A stretch of 64,000 bases of DNA from Yersinia thracica (GCF_902170565.1 NZ_CABHXX010000002.1:16127-80126); one strand, 5' to 3'. Numbered from the stretch's first letter, positions 39,888 through 47,613 are shown. The notes: generated from the letters alone by a model not told the origin. Translations and numbers: made by a program.

Positions 39888-40263
39888 AGCGATATTGCTG
39901 TAAATCAATGCGCCCCGCAGGACTTATTTCAATACCTTCAGCCAATAATGCATTTTTCTGTCGGAGATAATCTTCTCCGACTAACGATATTTCCCCGTGA
40001 CGATTAATCACCCGATACCAAGGTAATGCAGAGCCTTCAGGTAAGCGTTTCAGAACACCGCCAACTTGCCGCGCGGCTCTGGGTGAGCCTATCAGCCGGG
40101 CAATATCGCCATAAGTGGTTACTTGCCCAAATGGAATTGCCGCCACAACGTGAAATACTCGCTGACGGAAGTTGTCGACTATTGGCTGGGGATTCTGCTC
40201 TGCTGTGTCATTTAGCGTTTCAGCGTCATCCAGGCTGGGTAGCTTAGTTCTTGGTGGTGTCAC
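39868..40263 (-). CDS. atl: Alkyltransferase-like protein Atl (YbaZ)
   Basis: Atl proteins bind O6-alkylguanine in DNA and hand it to nucleotide excision repair. They resemble alkylguanine transferases but have tryptophan in place of the acceptor cysteine. Here the motif reads LPWYRVINRHGEIS, with W82 at the cysteine position, confirming the non-catalytic class. The DNA-binding helix is SPRAARQVGGVLKRLP. No ATG is available. A GTG at 40263 behind AGAGGA gives 131 residues (129 in E. coli) and is preferred over a TTG at 40299 without a ribosome-binding site. It converges on ybaY. Confidence 0.88.
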   Translation of the reverse strand: MTPPRTKLPSLDDAETLNDTAEQNPQPIVDNFRQRVFHVVAAIPFGQVTTYGDIARLIGSPRAARQVGGVLKRLPEGSALPWYRVINRHGEISLVGEDYLRQKNALLAEGIEISPAGRIDLQQYRWRYSEL

Positions 40264-40449
40264 TGCGTCCTCTTTCTTATTGGGTATTTGTGTTAGCAAA
40301 TAGTGTGGCGCTATAGAGAAAATGAGAGTGATATAAATAGAATGAGGATAATAAATAACATTATCAGCGATTTTTTTGCCACAAGAAAATAGATTTCGTC
40401 CGAAGCTTAAGTATGATGGGCAAGAAACAACCAGTTAGCGCGTGTTGTC

Positions 40450-40478
40450 TTGCTATTTCGAGGTCCATAGTCGATAAT
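40450..40478 (+). promoter_or_regulatory. Promoter of ffs
   Basis: TTGCTA (40450-40455) and GATAAT (40473-40478) are separated by exactly 17 bp and followed by a GC-rich discriminator (GCCCACC), as in stable-RNA promoters. Transcription from about 40485 would leave a leader of roughly 30 bases before the mature RNA, as expected of the RNase P-processed precursor. Confidence 0.6.
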
Positions 40479-40516
40479 GCCCACCGCTCCAGAGTACAAG
40501 GAGCCGTTAACGTCAA

Positions 40517-40630
40517 TGGAGGTCCTGTTGGTTCTCCCGCAACACTAACTTGTGAACTCGGTCAGATCCGGAAGGAAGCAGCCGTAGCAGGCGAGGTGTG
40601 TGCCGGGATGTAGCTGGCAGGGCCTCCACC
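40517..40630 (+). ncRNA. ffs: Signal recognition particle RNA (4.5S RNA)
   Basis: The stretch contains the conserved hairpin core of 4.5S RNA, GTCAGATCCGGAAGGAAGCAGCC, and GTGTGCCGGGATGTAGCTGGCAGGGCC, very close to E. coli ffs. The ends GGAGGTCCTG and CAGGGCCTCC pair, closing the long hairpin of about 114 bases. It binds Ffh to form the signal recognition particle that targets membrane proteins to FtsY and the translocon. Its position beside atl is conserved. Confidence 0.97.
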
Positions 40631-41138
40631 AATTTTGATGAGTCAATTCATTATCAAAATCATTTGGTCCATCGGCACTCTTAGCCGGCACGACAGTCGT
40701 TATGAACCAATAGCTATCAACTAATCCTTATCAACTAATCGTTATCAGCGATAAATCTTCCCCCCCAATTCCTACAGTACTAAACAACCGTCCATTAGAA
40801 TCAATACAAGAATTTTCTTATTTGTTTACAAATTGGGTTTTAATTTGCATTTTAGATTTAGCCAATAATTAAGAGTATTTCTAAATTATTAGCGATTAGG
40901 CGGATTTAATAAATTAAATAGCACAACAATACAGCATCACTTCAATGTTCTGATAAACCTCATTACTTCATCTAAACACGCTTCATTTAAACACAGATGC
41001 GCAATAACGCGGGATTAAAGTTAACCTTCAATACTTGGGTTTTTTACCTCAAATTAAACACTTACAACCCGCTAGTTGCATTGAAGCCGATAGCGATTAT
41101 CGGCTCAACGTTGTGTGTCTTAACCAGCGTTAAGCAGA
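40631..41138. other. Gene-free region between ffs and ymoA
   Basis: About 500 AT-rich bases have no supported ORF. An 8-bp inverted repeat (ATTTTGAT/ATCAAAAT, 40632-40659) directly follows ffs and may help end its transcript. E. coli has ybaA, ylaB, ylaC and maa in this interval; none is recognisable here. Confidence 0.5.
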
Positions 41139-41342
41139 CTATTTCACATGTTGCCAAACAGTAGGTGGGATTTTATCATAAAGTTTATTCATTGTGAGCT
41201 CAGCTAAACGATGGTCTGCAGCTGAATAAAATAATTCCAGCTCATCATCTGAAAGTTCGTACTTATTCTTTTCAATTACACGTTCTAATGTATCAATCGT
41301 TGTACATTTTCTTAAACGCATCAGGTAGTCAGTTTTTGTCAT
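41139..41342 (-). CDS. ymoA: Hha-family modulator YmoA
   Basis: This 67-residue protein appears to be YmoA of Yersinia ([20 protein letters not shown] to the end [10 protein letters not shown]). YmoA is a four-helix Hha-family protein without its own specific DNA-binding domain. It joins H-NS to silence virulence genes such as those for type III secretion at low temperature. At 37 degrees it is reported to be degraded by ClpXP and Lon, whose genes are in this window. The partner ymoB lies 46 bp upstream on the same strand, as in the hha-tomB pair of E. coli. Confidence 0.97.
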   Translation of the reverse strand: MTKTDYLMRLRKCTTIDTLERVIEKNKYELSDDELELFYSAADHRLAELTMNKLYDKIPPTVWQHVK

Positions 41343-41388
41343 GGTGAATCTTCTTCTCGATATAAAAATAATATAGTGAAACTATCTT

Positions 41389-41757
41389 TTAAGTTTTCAT
41401 CAGGGTACAGATGTATTCCCCTGAGAAAAGTCTGAATAAACGCTCTTTGGTTTTTTGCCAGCGACGCAATTCAGGATCATTGATCCCATAACTACTAAAC
41501 AGAGTATATGTATCGTCTAAATATTCTTCCACTAACTCTGAAAAGTCGCCGCCATCTGGGTATTTTATTTTAAAACTCATCACAAATGAAGCTATATGCT
41601 CGATCAAATCATTCAATTGCAGATTTACGGCAGAAGTCGGGTCATTTACCCAGCCATGGTGGCTGTCACCAAGAGTGGCAATGCCTTCATCATACAAACT
41701 CTCACATAGGAACTTCAATTGGGCAATATCATGCCGCTTCGGTGAGTACTCATCCAT
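41389..41757 (-). CDS. ymoB: TomB/YmoB, antitoxin-like partner of YmoA
   Basis: The protein has 122 residues. Its start MDEYSPKRHDIAQLKFLCESL and the motif HGWVNDPTSAVNLQLNDLIEHIA are those of E. coli TomB (YbaJ). TomB neutralises Hha toxicity in E. coli through an oxygen-dependent cysteine mechanism. The C-terminal part (FRLFSGEYICTLMKT) differs from E. coli and is shorter, with cysteines only at the ends of the protein. It precedes ymoA in the same transcription unit. An antitoxin role here is inferred from the family. Confidence 0.93.
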   Translation of the reverse strand: MDEYSPKRHDIAQLKFLCESLYDEGIATLGDSHHGWVNDPTSAVNLQLNDLIEHIASFVMSFKIKYPDGGDFSELVEEYLDDTYTLFSSYGINDPELRRWQKTKERLFRLFSGEYICTLMKT

Positions 41758-41915
41758 ATCATCCCCTCCGTAAACGCTTAATTCGGTGTTGATAACACAA
41801 TGTGAGTAGATCGGTAATCATATAAATGCAGAAGCTTATCGGTAAAGTAAATAAACTTTTCTTGCTATAAATATAAATCATTTCTCCGCTCATCGCGCAA
41901 CTTTATTACTTAATC

Positions 41916-42284
41916 TTACAATTCGTCAGCGGTTGAAGGTCTGTCATTGTTAATTATATCAAAAGTGATTTTTTCTGGGTGTACAATAAATGTTACAGTA
42001 TTTGTTAGAGACTCTTCAGTATTGATATCTAAGCAGGGGTTAAAAATATACCACTGATAAGAGTAAGTCATTGAATAACAGTTATCTTTCAAAACTATAA
42101 TATTAAGAATTTCTAATGAGCCAGTGGTGTACTGGGCATTCTCCGAATAATACATTAACCCAGAAACCAAGCTTTCTTCAATTTCACCTATGTTATTCTT
42201 GATAACATTCTTCAGTAATGAAATCGGGTAACGCCCTGAGAAGAAGTCCCCAGCTATTTCATTGTTCATTAATTGTCCGCTCAT
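41916..42284 (-). CDS. Hypothetical protein, orphan ORF
   Basis: This is an open frame of 122 residues starting at ATG 42284 (MSGQLMNNEIAGDFFSGRYP); an internal ATG at residue 6 is an alternative start. The protein is acidic, without signal peptide or membrane segment, and has aromatic-rich strands (MTYSYQWYIFNPCLDIN). I recognise no family. The codon composition is AT-rich compared with flanking core genes, and it lies at the left edge of the segment absent from E. coli between tomB and acrB. A small immunity-like or phage-derived protein is possible, but nothing in the sequence proves it. Confidence 0.55.
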   Translation of the reverse strand: MSGQLMNNEIAGDFFSGRYPISLLKNVIKNNIGEIEESLVSGLMYYSENAQYTTGSLEILNIIVLKDNCYSMTYSYQWYIFNPCLDINTEESLTNTVTFIVHPEKITFDIINNDRPSTADEL

Positions 42285-42728
42285 GGTGACAAGATTAATT
42301 CATTAACACATTGCCATTGTTACAAAAAATGCGATGACATCTATCTTCAGTAACTATTAGCATGATTTGAATGAAAAATTTCAAAATTAATGAGATTTAT
42401 CTGCTAAACCGCTTAGTTAACATAGAGTGAAATTATTAAGGTCGCGCTCAATAACACGGTTCGACAATAAAATAACTTAAATAGAATTTTGCATATTTAA
42501 GATTATTACTGACGATTAACTCAGCCTACTGCTATTAATTTAGAATGCTATGCCGATTTTATCAAGAGGAGGGACTCCCGTAAGGCTGGTTTTTTATTGT
42601 GTAAATTACCGTTTTGCGAGCATTAACGAAGAGTTCTGTCATTAGAGTATCAAAATCATGCCCATGCTCACCAGTAAGGCATGAGTAAAAATACTTTAAT
42701 TTGCTGTAACTAAGTATGTTCGCACAGC
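42285..42728. other. AT-rich gene-free stretch
   Basis: No ORF, RNA or promoter could be supported here. It is AT-rich and leads into the 18-bp tandem repeat. Confidence 0.5.
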
Positions 42729-42798
42729 TTGTTTTATCAACGCAGATTGTTTTATCAACGCAGATTGTTTTATCAACGCAGATTGTTTTATCAACAGA
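42729..42798. repeat. Tandem 18-bp direct repeat, about four copies
   Basis: Three exact copies of TTGTTTTATCAACGCAGA (42729-42746, 42747-42764, 42765-42782) are followed by a fourth that lacks two bases (42783-42798). The last copy provides one arm of an inverted repeat, TCAACAGA with TCTGTTGA, enclosing TTATCCACC, one base from a DnaA box. The array lies about 110 bp before the Zur box of the zinc operon. Confidence 0.9.
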
Positions 42799-42905
42799 AT
42801 CGGATTTTTATCCACCTCTGTTGATGCTGTATCGATATCCCGTCATGAATTGTTACCTTTGAAATGTCTATGGCAGAGATGCACACTTGAATTCAATCAA
42901 GCTAT

Positions 42906-42928
42906 GTGATGTTATAATATATCATTTA
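42906..42928 (+). promoter_or_regulatory. Zur box of the zinc ABC transporter operon
   Basis: The core ATGTTATAATATATCAT (42909-42925) differs at one base from the enterobacterial Zur palindrome (ATGTTATA-N-TATAACAT). Over the 23-bp consensus 18 of 22 defined bases agree. A perfect TATAAT (42913-42918) lies inside it, so bound Zur would cover the -10 element. The first gene starts 20 bp downstream. Confidence 0.8.
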
Positions 42929-42948
42929 ATCACTTGCTCTTTTCTGAC

Positions 42949-43089
42949 ATGAATAAATTTTCTGCTCGGTTTACCCCGCTACCACACTGGACGTTATTTT
43001 CACTTTCTTCCTTACAGCGCATTGTCGGTGTTGCCTTACTTTGCGTGTTGCTGTGGTGTGCCATTTATTGGGCGAATGTATTGCCATGA
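42949..43089 (+). CDS. Small membrane protein upstream of and overlapping the zinc ABC ATPase gene
   Basis: A 46-residue ORF begins with ATG at 42949 (MNKFSARFTPLPHWTLFSLS) and ends with TGA at 43087-43089. One membrane helix is evident at about residues 25-44 (IVGVALLCVLLWCAIYWANV), after a basic N-terminal part. Its stop overlaps the ATG of the ATPase gene (ATGA), so translation is probably coupled. It directly follows the Zur box, which makes it the first gene of the zinc operon. No strong ribosome-binding site precedes it. I know no family for it; a transporter accessory or translational leader role is inference. Confidence 0.6.
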   Translation: MNKFSARFTPLPHWTLFSLSSLQRIVGVALLCVLLWCAIYWANVLP

Positions 43090-43814
43090 TAAATTTGAGA
43101 GATATTGAGATTGGATATGAAAATCGTGCCCTAACACCATCAATTAATGGTTGTTTTTCCGCCGGTTCGCTTACTGCGATTATCGGAGCCAATGGGGCGG
43201 GTAAATCCACTTTGCTTAAAACTTTGGCGGGCTTACAACCCGCGGTCGCGGGGAAAATGACATTTACTGGCGGGAGATCCCCGCAAATGGTCTACCTTCC
43301 TCAACAAGCTGAGTTAGACAGGCAATTTCCTATTGTTGTCCAAGATGTAGTAGCGATGGGGTGCTGGCCACAAAGTGGATTACTGGGGGGAATTAATCAC
43401 CCATCACGGCAACGAATCAAACAGGCATTAAGCGCAGTTGGTATGCAGGATATGACTCGCCAGCCGGTTGGTGAGCTTTCGGGTGGGCAATTGCAGCGGG
43501 TGTTATTTGCTCGTCTTTTAGTACAGCAAGCGCAACTGATTTTGTTGGATGAGCCTTTCACCGGTATTGATAGCCAAACTGTTGGGCTGTTACTTGAGAT
43601 TATTCATCAGCTGCATAATGAGGGGAGAACCATAATTGCTGTCCTGCATGATATGTCGATGGTGGCGGACTATTTCCCTCATGCATTGTGGCTAACATCT
43701 CAAGGTTATTGCTGGCAATCCTCTGATCAGGTTTTAGCCCAGTGGCACCATTCTCAAGGTTCATCTTGCCCGTTTTCCACACAGCCCAACTCTCTGAGGG
43801 CAATCAATTTATGA
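43086..43814 (+). CDS. Zinc/manganese-type ABC transporter, ATPase subunit
   Basis: The 242-residue ATPase has Walker A GANGAGKST, signature LSGGQLQR and Walker B LILLDEPFTGID, followed by the H-loop histidine in AVLHDMS. It belongs to the metal (ZnuC/AztA-like) importer class. The ATG at 43086 overlaps the stop of the 46-residue ORF, and its own TGA overlaps the permease ATG. The frame is open 15 codons further upstream within the small ORF, but the coupled start is more convincing. Zinc is inferred as substrate from the Zur box and the neighbouring zinc-free ribosomal proteins. Confidence 0.88.
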   Translation: MINLRDIEIGYENRALTPSINGCFSAGSLTAIIGANGAGKSTLLKTLAGLQPAVAGKMTFTGGRSPQMVYLPQQAELDRQFPIVVQDVVAMGCWPQSGLLGGINHPSRQRIKQALSAVGMQDMTRQPVGELSGGQLQRVLFARLLVQQAQLILLDEPFTGIDSQTVGLLLEIIHQLHNEGRTIIAVLHDMSMVADYFPHALWLTSQGYCWQSSDQVLAQWHHSQGSSCPFSTQPNSLRAINL

Positions 43815-44668
43815 TATTGCTTCATTTACTTGTTGATCCCTTTCTGGATTTTGGCTTTATGCGCCGGGCATTGGTCGCGTGTTTAGCTCTGTCACTCAGT
43901 TCTGCGCCGCTCGGGGTTTTCTTATTATTACGACGAATGAGTTTAGTCGGTGATGCTCTGTCGCACGCAGTATTACCAGGGGCGGCTATCGGATACCTAA
44001 TTTCGGGTATGTCATTGGTGGCCATGGGCGTAGGGGGATTTATTGCCGGGCTGGCGGTTGCCATGATGTCGGGGTGGGTGAGCCGCCGAACGCTGTTAAA
44101 AGAAGATGCCAGTTTTGCCGGTTTCTATCTGGGTTCTTTGGCTTTAGGGGTCACGCTAGTCTCTTTGCGTGGTTCCAGTATGGATCTGCTCCATGTGTTA
44201 TTCGGTTCTATTCTCGCTGTTGATGCCAACGCCATGACCATGGTCGGGGTAATCACCACTTTCTCTATGTTGGCTTTAGCGGCTATTTATCGCGCGCTGG
44301 TGGTGGAGTCATTTGATCCTGTTTTCCTGCGGGTCAGCATGGGGCGTTGGTTGATGGTGGTTCATGCGCTATTTCTGTCATTAGTCGTGCTTAATTTAGT
44401 GGCTGGATTTCAAATTCTGGGCACGCTGATGTCAGTCGGATTAATGATGCTACCGGCCGCCAGTGCACGTTTTTGGGCCAAAAACCTACCTCAAACCCTG
44501 GGCATTGCCATGGCGATTGGCATGATTGCCAGTCTCGTCGGGCTACTGTGGTCGTATTACGCCTCATTGCCAGCCGGGCCAGCTATTGTCCTGAGTGCCA
44601 GTCTAATTTTCTTTTTATCTATTTTATTTGGAACGCGCGGTGGAGTTTTAGCCACTGCGCGCCGTTGA
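43811..44668 (+). CDS. Zinc/manganese-type ABC transporter, permease subunit
   Basis: This is a 285-residue ABC-3 family permease with eight to nine predicted helices. The family motif for ATPase contact appears as RRMSLVGDALSHAVLPGAAIGY. The start ATG at 43811 overlaps the ATPase stop (ATGA); longer reading frames upstream lie inside the ATPase gene. It should form the inner-membrane channel of the zinc importer with the preceding ATPase and following binding protein. Confidence 0.9.
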   Translation: MILLHLLVDPFLDFGFMRRALVACLALSLSSAPLGVFLLLRRMSLVGDALSHAVLPGAAIGYLISGMSLVAMGVGGFIAGLAVAMMSGWVSRRTLLKEDASFAGFYLGSLALGVTLVSLRGSSMDLLHVLFGSILAVDANAMTMVGVITTFSMLALAAIYRALVVESFDPVFLRVSMGRWLMVVHALFLSLVVLNLVAGFQILGTLMSVGLMMLPAASARFWAKNLPQTLGIAMAIGMIASLVGLLWSYYASLPAGPAIVLSASLIFFLSILFGTRGGVLATARR

Positions 44669-44715
44669 GAACTATTTATTATTATTGAGAACCCGAGTCA
44701 TTAAAGGAGATTTAA

Positions 44716-45594
44716 ATGAAGTACTTACCTATTAGTTTGGCGGTAGCTGCTCTACTGTCAAGTCCGCTGGCAATGGCGAAAACGGTCGAGGCCGTCGCCA
44801 GTTTTTCTATTTTAGGTGATATCGTCAAACAGGTTGGGGGCGACCATGTCAATGTGGTGACCTTAGTTGGCCCGAATGGGGACCCCCATGGTTTTGAACC
44901 CACACCGAAAAATAGCAAGCAATTGTCCAAAGCCGATGTGGTGTTCGTCAGTGGGTTAGGGCTGGAGGGCTGGTTGGAGCGGCTGATCACCGCCTCCGGT
45001 TATAAAGGGCAAGTCGTCATTGCATCAACCGGGGTTGATACTCGCAAGATGGATGAAGAGGGCAAAATGGTGACCGACCCTCATGCCTGGAACAGTATGG
45101 CGAATGGTATTAAATATGCTAATAACGTAATGAATGCATTGATTGTCGCCGATCCTGAAGATGCAGATTATTTCCGTAAGCGCGGGGGGGAATATATTCA
45201 ACAACTGGAGAAATTGGATGCTTATGCCAAGGCGCAGTTTGCCGCGATCCCTGCTGGGCAGCGCCAGGTTCTAACCAGCCATGATGCATTTGGTTATTTT
45301 AGTCAGGAATATGGGGTTAACTTCTTATCACCTGTTGGTTTCTCTACTGAGTCTGAAGCCAGTGCCAGTGGGGTTGCTGCGCTGATTAACCAAATCAAAA
45401 AAGAGAAAATAAAAACCTATTTTATTGAAAACCAAACTGACCCACGGCTGGTAAAACAGATTGCTGAAGCCAGTGGAGCACAAGCTGGCGGAGAGCTTTA
45501 TCCAGAGGCATTATCTGTAGCCGACGGTCCAGCAGCGACTTACACACAAGCCTTTAAACACAATGTGGACACTATTGTGGGTAGCATGAAGTAG
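44716..45594 (+). CDS. Zinc-type ABC transporter, periplasmic binding protein (AztC-like)
   Basis: This is a 292-residue cluster A-I metal-binding protein with a signal peptide cleaved after LAMA. Likely metal ligands are H58 (GDPHGFEP), H123 (TDPHAWNS), H189 (TSHDAFGY) and D270 (SVADGPAATY), the His3-Asp set of AztC-type zinc proteins. The long histidine-rich loop of ZnuA is missing; the corresponding loop (GVDTRKMDEEGKM) is short and has no histidine. The start follows AAAGGAGA. It lies 47 bp after the permease and is followed by a strong terminator. Confidence 0.88.
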   Translation: MKYLPISLAVAALLSSPLAMAKTVEAVASFSILGDIVKQVGGDHVNVVTLVGPNGDPHGFEPTPKNSKQLSKADVVFVSGLGLEGWLERLITASGYKGQVVIASTGVDTRKMDEEGKMVTDPHAWNSMANGIKYANNVMNALIVADPEDADYFRKRGGEYIQQLEKLDAYAKAQFAAIPAGQRQVLTSHDAFGYFSQEYGVNFLSPVGFSTESEASASGVAALINQIKKEKIKTYFIENQTDPRLVKQIAEASGAQAGGELYPEALSVADGPAATYTQAFKHNVDTIVGSMK

Positions 45595-45665
45595 CTATCA
45601 GCAGTAAATTTCTCAGCCCCAAAGGAAACTAAGGGGCTGAATTATCAATCCTTTATGACAAATAG

Positions 45666-45697
45666 AAAAGCCCCGTTGAGCAGCAACGGGGCTTTTT
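45666..45697. terminator. Terminator shared by the zinc transporter and rpmJ2 units
   Basis: A 13-bp perfect stem (AAAAGCCCCGTTG and complement) over a 5-base loop has a T-run on both strands. It lies between two convergent Zur-linked units. Confidence 0.92.
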
Positions 45698-45715
45698 ACT
45701 GCAACATATTCAACA

Positions 45716-45859
45716 TCACCGCTTTTTATGAGTACCTCCCTGAACGGCTTTAAAACGTGGATTACTTTTGCAAATAACATACACCCGGCCGCGGCGACGG
45801 ACGATTTTGCAATCGGGATGACGGTTTTTTGCCGATTTCAATGAACTCAATACTTGCAT
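45716..45859 (-). CDS. rpmJ2: Alternative, zinc-independent 50S ribosomal protein L36
   Basis: The 47-residue protein is too short for most gene callers but is clear: [20 protein letters not shown], then [20 protein letters not shown] and a basic tail. It matches YkgO, the C-minus form of L36, which keeps only two cysteines and does not bind zinc. When zinc is scarce it replaces the zinc-binding L36 and frees zinc. Its start is 2 bp after the rpmE2 stop, so the two form one operon under the Zur box upstream of rpmE2. Confidence 0.93.
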   Translation of the reverse strand: MQVLSSLKSAKNRHPDCKIVRRRGRVYVICKSNPRFKAVQGGTHKKR

Positions 45860-45861
45860 AA

Positions 45862-46134
45862 TTAACTCTCAGAATTAGCTTTTTTTGGGGTCAGGAAGCT
45901 GCCGAACCGCTTATGGAAACGTGCAGTGCTGCCTTCTTTTGAAAACTCTTTTTGTTTACCGGTGTAATACGGATGCGATGCCGAAGAGATATCCAATGTG
46001 ACATAGGGATAGGTTTGTCCATCGCGTTCAATGGTTCGCGATGTGGCGATGGTTGACCCGACGGTGAAATAAGTGTCCGCACTGGTATCGTGAAAAACCA
46101 CGGTCCGATAGTTAGGGTGGATGCCAGGTTTCAT
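45862..46134 (-). CDS. rpmE2: Alternative, zinc-independent 50S ribosomal protein L31 (type B)
   Basis: This 90-residue protein ([20 protein letters not shown], later [20 protein letters not shown]) is the YkgM type of L31. It contains no cysteine at all, so it lacks the CxxC zinc ribbon of standard L31. It is expressed under zinc starvation when Zur releases its operator and displaces zinc-loaded L31 from ribosomes. It is the first gene of the rpmE2-rpmJ2 pair, with a GGAG box before the ATG. Confidence 0.97.
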   Translation of the reverse strand: MKPGIHPNYRTVVFHDTSADTYFTVGSTIATSRTIERDGQTYPYVTLDISSASHPYYTGKQKEFSKEGSTARFHKRFGSFLTPKKANSES

Positions 46135-46147
46135 GAAAACTCCAATT

Positions 46148-46170
46148 GTTATGTTATACTATAACAATAA
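46148..46170 (-). promoter_or_regulatory. Zur box of rpmE2-rpmJ2
   Basis: The word ATGTTATACTATAACA (46151-46166) matches the Zur palindrome (ATGTTATA-N-TATAACAT) at every defined position it covers. The site ends 13 bp before the rpmE2 start on the minus strand. It is closer to consensus than the box before the transporter operon. Confidence 0.85.
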
Positions 46171-46211
46171 TTATGCTCTATTCGTTTTTCAGTTTCAAGT
46201 GCGAATAAATA

Positions 46212-46247
46212 AAAAAAGTCCGCAAACCGAAGCTTGCAGACTTTTTT
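46212..46247. terminator. Terminator at the end of the yhf cluster
   Basis: AAAAAAGTCCGCAA and TTGCAGACTTTTTT form a 14-bp stem with one mismatch, with T-runs on both strands, 26 bp after the yhfT stop. Confidence 0.85.
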
Positions 46248-46273
46248 AAAGTGGGTGAGGCGCTGGCTTGCGA

Positions 46274-47557
46274 TTAAGCGACCACGTGTAACCCCAAAAC
46301 AGCAAAAATGTTCGCCAATACCCCTACGATAATAGCCGCGATAGGGCCTGCCGCCAGTTTCATGACCGGGCGGCCACAAATTTCGTTGAGGATATACAAG
46401 CTGACGACCACAAAAATGCCGGTTCCGGGCCATATTTGATTTGCGGCATTAACCCCGCCTACCAAAAGTGCAATTTCAAGAATTTGCGTCATGGCGGTAC
46501 GAATATTATCCCCGGACATTTTTAACGATGGGAAACGGTTCATCGCCTTGCCAATTCGGCTCAGACTGGTAATTTCAACGCCCATCGCCCCGGCCCCGAG
46601 TATGCCCGCAACCACTGGGTTCGGCGCAAGATAGCCTAAGCCGAGGAACCAGTCACACCAGCCGTTGGTGCCATACACACCACTTATCATTGCGGTGGTA
46701 ATAATCAGTGGCATGAAAGCAAGAGCTTGAACAATGGCGACAATAGCTGCTGAGGTAATTTGCCCTTTTCCGAGCAATGCCGCGGCAATTGGCTCACCGG
46801 CAATCCAATGGTAGTGGGCAGTGATGGTGATTAACGCCGCCATTGGGAGGAGATAAATCGCGTTTTTCCGAATACGCTTAATATTGTCGTCAAACAAGCT
46901 ATGTTCCATTTCTTCACCGTGGCGTTTATCACGGGAAGCAAAGAACAGTAAGCAAATCATGCCAAACAGCATCGCAATGCCTTCTGGGCTGAGTGCCACT
47001 TCATTACCGGCAATAGTGACTGGGTTAATTCTCTCAATCACAACACGGGCCAGGAAGGCGATAATAATGGTGATTAATCCCGCTTTTTTGCCGAATTGAT
47101 AACCGACGGCAATAGCAGGGAAGGCGACAAACGCATAAATTATTGGGTCACCTACTGACGCGAGGGCATCAAGGAAATTGACGGGTAAATAACTGAAACC
47201 CTTAATCAGCCCATCCAGTGCAATAGTGATTAATGCACCATAAACAGTACCAATTAATACGGCCAACTTAGTATTATTCAGTGATACACCAATAATATCC
47301 GCTGTCAGCAAAACAATATGAATAACAATAATCCCCGTTGCCAACGTAATTGGCATGGCGAAACCGGTGATGAACCCAATACTGATAGCAAAGGAGATAC
47401 CCGCCAGCTCTTTTCGGCTCATATTGCCGTTCATAAACTCCGGCATAATAGGCCGCAATCCATCGTGATAAACCGCGATAGACTTGTTGGCAAGAAAAGT
47501 GGCATATCCTCCCATTAGAGCGAAAAGAATAATCTTAACTAAATTAAACGATTCCAT
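46274..47557 (-). CDS. yhfT: YhfT-family inner-membrane transporter
   Basis: YhfT-type protein of 427 residues with about 11-12 hydrophobic segments and no signal peptide (MESFNLVKIILFALMGGYAT). Charged loops such as SRDKRHGEEMEHSLFDDNIKRIRK separate the helices. It matches E. coli YhfT (434 residues), a predicted transporter with unknown substrate. It is the last gene of the minus-strand yhfY-X-W-U-T cluster. It is separated from yhfU by about 220 bp that contain an ERIC element. Substrate could be the sugar or amino-acid derivative processed by the cluster enzymes, but this is inference. Confidence 0.88.
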   Translation of the reverse strand: MESFNLVKIILFALMGGYATFLANKSIAVYHDGLRPIMPEFMNGNMSRKELAGISFAISIGFITGFAMPITLATGIIVIHIVLLTADIIGVSLNNTKLAVLIGTVYGALITIALDGLIKGFSYLPVNFLDALASVGDPIIYAFVAFPAIAVGYQFGKKAGLITIIIAFLARVVIERINPVTIAGNEVALSPEGIAMLFGMICLLFFASRDKRHGEEMEHSLFDDNIKRIRKNAIYLLPMAALITITAHYHWIAGEPIAAALLGKGQITSAAIVAIVQALAFMPLIITTAMISGVYGTNGWCDWFLGLGYLAPNPVVAGILGAGAMGVEITSLSRIGKAMNRFPSLKMSGDNIRTAMTQILEIALLVGGVNAANQIWPGTGIFVVVSLYILNEICGRPVMKLAAGPIAAIIVGVLANIFAVLGLHVVA

Positions 47558-47613
47558 ATCACGACCCCATCGGGGCCAATAGGCCCCAGGCTAATGTGTT
47601 TATTATTGTTGTT

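Noticed and set aside
42729..42798. Possible small CRISPR array
   Set aside because: The 18-bp units are directly adjacent with no spacers and no cas genes nearby, so this is a tandem repeat.
42729..42850. Functional replication origin
   Set aside because: Only one imperfect DnaA box and no replication initiator gene; the window is ordinary chromosome.
43041..43814. The metal transporter as yfeABCD or znuABC
   Set aside because: yfe systems carry two permeases and Fe/Mn context, and znu genes are divergent znuA/znuCB with a His-rich ZnuA; this is a one-strand ATPase-permease-binding protein set with Zur control and no His loop.
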